A DNA stretch of 64,000 nucleotides, taken from assembly GCA_002353525.1 (NCBI GenBank), contig DEJV01000002.1, positions 1 to 64,000 of the forward strand. Direction: 5' to 3'. Under the pieces are notes generated by a model. It saw only the letters and a program-made list of their open reading frames with translations, was not told where the DNA came from and made no database searches. Source of the stretch: Prevotella sp. UBA2739. GTDB lineage: Bacteria; Bacteroidota; Bacteroidia; Bacteroidales; Bacteroidaceae. Shown here one piece after another: positions 61,685 to 64,000 of this stretch. The position numbers and the translations under genes are program-made. Within the stretch, counting starts at the first letter, position 1. Every line of letters begins with the position of its first letter.

Positions 61685-62812
61685 ATGAAAAAATTATTTC
61701 TTTTTTTAGCTGCCGCTTTTATGGCAACAACCGTTTCCGCACAGACAGTGGTGGAAAGTAAGACATTCGACAATTTCTACATCGGCCTGAATGGTGGATT
61801 TGCTACCAAGACTACTCACAACCGGTGGTTGAAAAACCTTAATTCGAACGTTGGCTTGCGCGTCGGACGTTATTTCACGCCTGTATTCGGTCTTGCACTT
61901 GAGAGCAATCTCTACTTCTCCAACCGTCCTTATGGCAAGGCCAACACATTCCCTGAGTCTACGGGTACTTTTGTTCGCGGAATGAATACCTCACTGCTGG
62001 GAACAGTAAACATGACCAACTGGTTCTGTGGCTATCAAGGCGAGCCTCGTGATTTTGAGGTGATTGCACTCTATGGCATGGGTTGGGGACATTCGTTTTC
62101 AAACAAGGAGTACTATCTGCCTGATTACATATCTATTGGTGAGCCTTATTACTATCTAGACAAACTCTCTTATGAAGTCACTCGCTTGTATCGCTATCGC
62201 AAAGATAATCTCTCGTCGAAATTAGCAGTTGACTTTGCCTTTAATTTCGGTGACTGGAAAGAGTGGCAGCTCTATATAGAGCCAGCTATGATCTGGGCAT
62301 TGAATGGTAACGGCTATGAGAAGGTGCAGTATAATGTCAACAAGAGTGCGTTCCAGCTGAACTGTGGCATTGTGTATAAGTTCCGCAACTCAACTGGTGA
62401 ACACAACTTTAAGATTGCTGACCGCCAGAACGAGATCGACGAATTGAATGCAGAGATCAATCGTCTGCGTCAACAGTTGGGACAGAAGCCTACTCAGGTG
62501 GTAAGAGAGAAAACCAATACTCGTGAGGTGAGAGTTGACAACCTCTATGTGGTTACATTCGCACAAGGCAGTTCCGAGCTGACTGCTGAGGCTAAGTATG
62601 CCCTGAACGGTATTCGTGAGGGCTCACACGTACAGATTGTGGGAACAGCCTCACCCGAAGGTGGTGCTGAGTGGAACCAGCAACTCTCTCAGGCTCGTGC
62701 CGATGTGGTTGCCAACTATCTGAAGAGCCGTGCCGTAGTGGTAGACGAGGCTGTGGGGCGTGGCGTTCAAGGCACAACCTCTAATCGTCTGGCTGTGGTA
62801 TTTGTAAAATAA
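61685..62812 (+). CDS. OmpA-like outer-membrane protein
   Basis: 375 residues from ATG 61685. Signal peptide (MKKLFLFLAAAFMATTVSA), an N-terminal eight-strand-type beta-barrel to about 240, a short coiled coil (DRQNEIDELNAEINRLRQQL) and a C-terminal OmpA-type peptidoglycan-binding domain (VTFAQGSSELTAEAK to QLSQARADVVANYL). It anchors the outer membrane to the cell wall. Some usual OmpA-domain residues are missing (it is short and ends NRLAVVFVK), which fits the Bacteroidota variant. A terminator follows. Confidence 0.85.
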   Translation: MKKLFLFLAAAFMATTVSAQTVVESKTFDNFYIGLNGGFATKTTHNRWLKNLNSNVGLRVGRYFTPVFGLALESNLYFSNRPYGKANTFPESTGTFVRGMNTSLLGTVNMTNWFCGYQGEPRDFEVIALYGMGWGHSFSNKEYYLPDYISIGEPYYYLDKLSYEVTRLYRYRKDNLSSKLAVDFAFNFGDWKEWQLYIEPAMIWALNGNGYEKVQYNVNKSAFQLNCGIVYKFRNSTGEHNFKIADRQNEIDELNAEINRLRQQLGQKPTQVVREKTNTREVRVDNLYVVTFAQGSSELTAEAKYALNGIREGSHVQIVGTASPEGGAEWNQQLSQARADVVANYLKSRAVVVDEAVGRGVQGTTSNRLAVVFVK

Positions 62813-62931
62813 CCCTTATCCGGACTCAAGTGATGAGTTGGTAGATTGAGGTTAAATGGTTGAGCCGCCTTTTTCAAGAGGGTCGAACTCCTCATTCCCG
62901 GCTCTTAGTAATTGACTTAAATTCTATTAAT

Positions 62932-62986
62932 CCGTAACAAAACACTTGCTTTTTCTTGCAAATGTTTTGTTACGGATAGTTTTTTA
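62932..62986 (+). terminator. Strong hairpin terminator
   Basis: CCGTAACAAAACA / TGTTTTGTTACGG stem with an inner TTGC/GCAA pair, followed by ATAGTTTTTT. Confidence 0.88.
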
Positions 62987-63021
62987 TCACTATTTTGTTG
63001 GTGGTTACAGAAAAACTCTTT

Positions 63022-63029
63022 ACCTTTGC
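63022..63029 (+). promoter_or_regulatory. TAnnTTTG box for ilvD
   Basis: TACCTTTG, 58 bases upstream of the ilvD ATG. Confidence 0.6.
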
Positions 63030-63086
63030 ACCCAATATTTTATTTTTTTTAAGGTATAAAGAGAAAGCAAACATAAAAGCTATTAT

Positions 63087-64000
63087 ATGAAGCATCCCTT
63101 AAGAAGTGCTGTATGTACGGAAGGCCGGAGAATGGCCGGAGCGCGTGCCTTGTGGGTAGCCACAGGAATGAAACCAAAGCAATTTGGCAAACCCATTATT
63201 GCCATAGTGAACTCGTTCACCCAGTTTGTGCCTGGGCACACTCACTTGCATGAGATTGGACAGATTGTGCGTCAGGAGATAGAGAGCTTGGGTTGCTATG
63301 CAGCCGAGTTCAACACAATAGCCATTGACGATGGCATTGCCATGGGGCATGATGGAATGCTCTATTCGCTACCCTCACGTGATATTATTGCCGACTCAGT
63401 GGAATATATGGTGAATGCGCATAAGGCCGATGCAATGATATGCATTTCCAATTGTGACAAGGTGACTCCCGGAATGCTCATGGCAGCTATGCGGCTGAAC
63501 ATCCCTACCGTGTTCTGCTCGGGAGGTCCCATGGAAGCTGGTCGTTGGCGAGGCGAGAATGCCGATTTGATAACAGCCATGGTGAAAGGTGCTGATCCCA
63601 CGGTTAATGAAGAAGAATTACGCGAAATAGAGGCGTGTGCTTGTCCTGGATGCGGGTCGTGCTCAGGAATGTTTACTGCCAATTCGATGAACTCGCTCAC
63701 AGAGGCCATTGGACTATCGCTACCGGGCAACGGTACCCTATTGGCAACCCATACAAACCGTGTGGAGTTGTTCAAGGCTGCAGCACGCCAGATAGTTAAG
63801 AATGCGTTAGCCTACTATGAGGATGGCAATGAGGATGTGCTTCCCCGTAGTATTGCCACCCGCAATGCGTTTCTCAATGCGATGACACTCGACATAGCCA
63901 TGGGAGGTTCTACTAACACTGTGCTCCATCTGCTTGCTGTAGCACAGGAGGGTGGGGTAGACTTCACAATTAAAGATATTGATGTCTTAAGCCGAAAGAC
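63087..64000 (+). CDS. ilvD: Dihydroxy-acid dehydratase (partial)
   Basis: First 304 codons of IlvD; the gene runs off the window edge. It dehydrates 2,3-dihydroxy acids in valine and isoleucine synthesis. Visible: the Fe-S cysteines in SNCDKVTPGM (about 129-138) and CPGCGSCSGMFTANSMN (about 190-206), and GGSTNTVLHLLA near the cut. The start MKHPLRSAV fits the family. Confidence 0.96.
   Translation, partial: MKHPLRSAVCTEGRRMAGARALWVATGMKPKQFGKPIIAIVNSFTQFVPGHTHLHEIGQIVRQEIESLGCYAAEFNTIAIDDGIAMGHDGMLYSLPSRDIIADSVEYMVNAHKADAMICISNCDKVTPGMLMAAMRLNIPTVFCSGGPMEAGRWRGENADLITAMVKGADPTVNEEELREIEACACPGCGSCSGMFTANSMNSLTEAIGLSLPGNGTLLATHTNRVELFKAAARQIVKNALAYYEDGNEDVLPRSIATRNAFLNAMTLDIAMGGSTNTVLHLLAVAQEGGVDFTIKDIDVLSRK

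Overview
The window comes from a Bacteroidota chromosome, most likely Prevotella/Segatella or a close relative. The evidence is the TAnnTTTG-type promoter boxes in front of many genes, the absence of clear Shine-Dalgarno sequences, and typical lineage genes: DUF2723 and DUF5686 proteins, a DUF3244-like protein, a DPP IV-type S9 peptidase, GH51 and GH97, and an NrfHA-CcsBA cluster. No rRNA or tRNA gene was recognised.

Layout. 1-4.5 kb: a membrane Ser/Thr kinase, a WG-repeat-like secreted protein and a PP2C phosphatase. 4.5-17.1 kb (mostly minus strand): queH, a polysaccharide deacetylase, a DUF2723 membrane protein, two small membrane proteins, purD, a DPP IV-like peptidase, a THUMP RNA methyltransferase with a repetitive Arg/Asp tail, and cysE. 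17.1-18.5 kb: a gene-poor boundary with a GH97 relic. 18.5-26.8 kb: an AT-rich, co-oriented accessory island. It holds an XRE regulator, a broken type I restriction gene, a MoxR ATPase, a VWA protein, a UvrD-like helicase with a DnaQ-like exonuclease built into it, a second membrane-anchored DnaQ-like exonuclease, a 49-aa charged protein and a 419-aa protein of unknown function. This is the best candidate for an undescribed defence or DNA-processing system. 27-34 kb: a thioesterase, then an AT-rich group with a JAMM-like lipoprotein, small secreted proteins and TPR proteins. 34-41 kb: a set that looks like head-group synthesis (nucleotidyltransferase, ATP-grasp, CDP-alcohol phosphatidyltransferase, HAD phosphatase) and a DUF5686 protein. 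41.5-46.8 kb: nrfH-nrfA-ccsB-ccsA, divergent from a Crp/Fnr regulator. 47-52.4 kb: ffh, folD and a four-subunit 2-oxoacid:ferredoxin oxidoreductase. 52.5-58.5 kb: an S9 peptidase, a GH51 arabinofuranosidase and a sugar acetyltransferase. 58.5-61.5 kb: cobalamin lower-loop assembly genes cobU-cobT-cobS-cobC. 61.7-64 kb: an OmpA-like protein and the start of ilvD.

A second theme is interspersed repeats. Many spacers are built from short words, mostly 7 nt, repeated with variation, around at least three conserved cores (called A, B and C here). Core A occurs seven times; one copy lies in frame inside cysE, and related word-repeat DNA lies in frame inside ccsA. Several genes end inside these words, so the repeats supply the stop codon and the last residues of the protein.

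Functions were assigned by reading motifs and recalling families, without database searches. Where an upstream TTG gave a longer frame, the downstream ATG was preferred.
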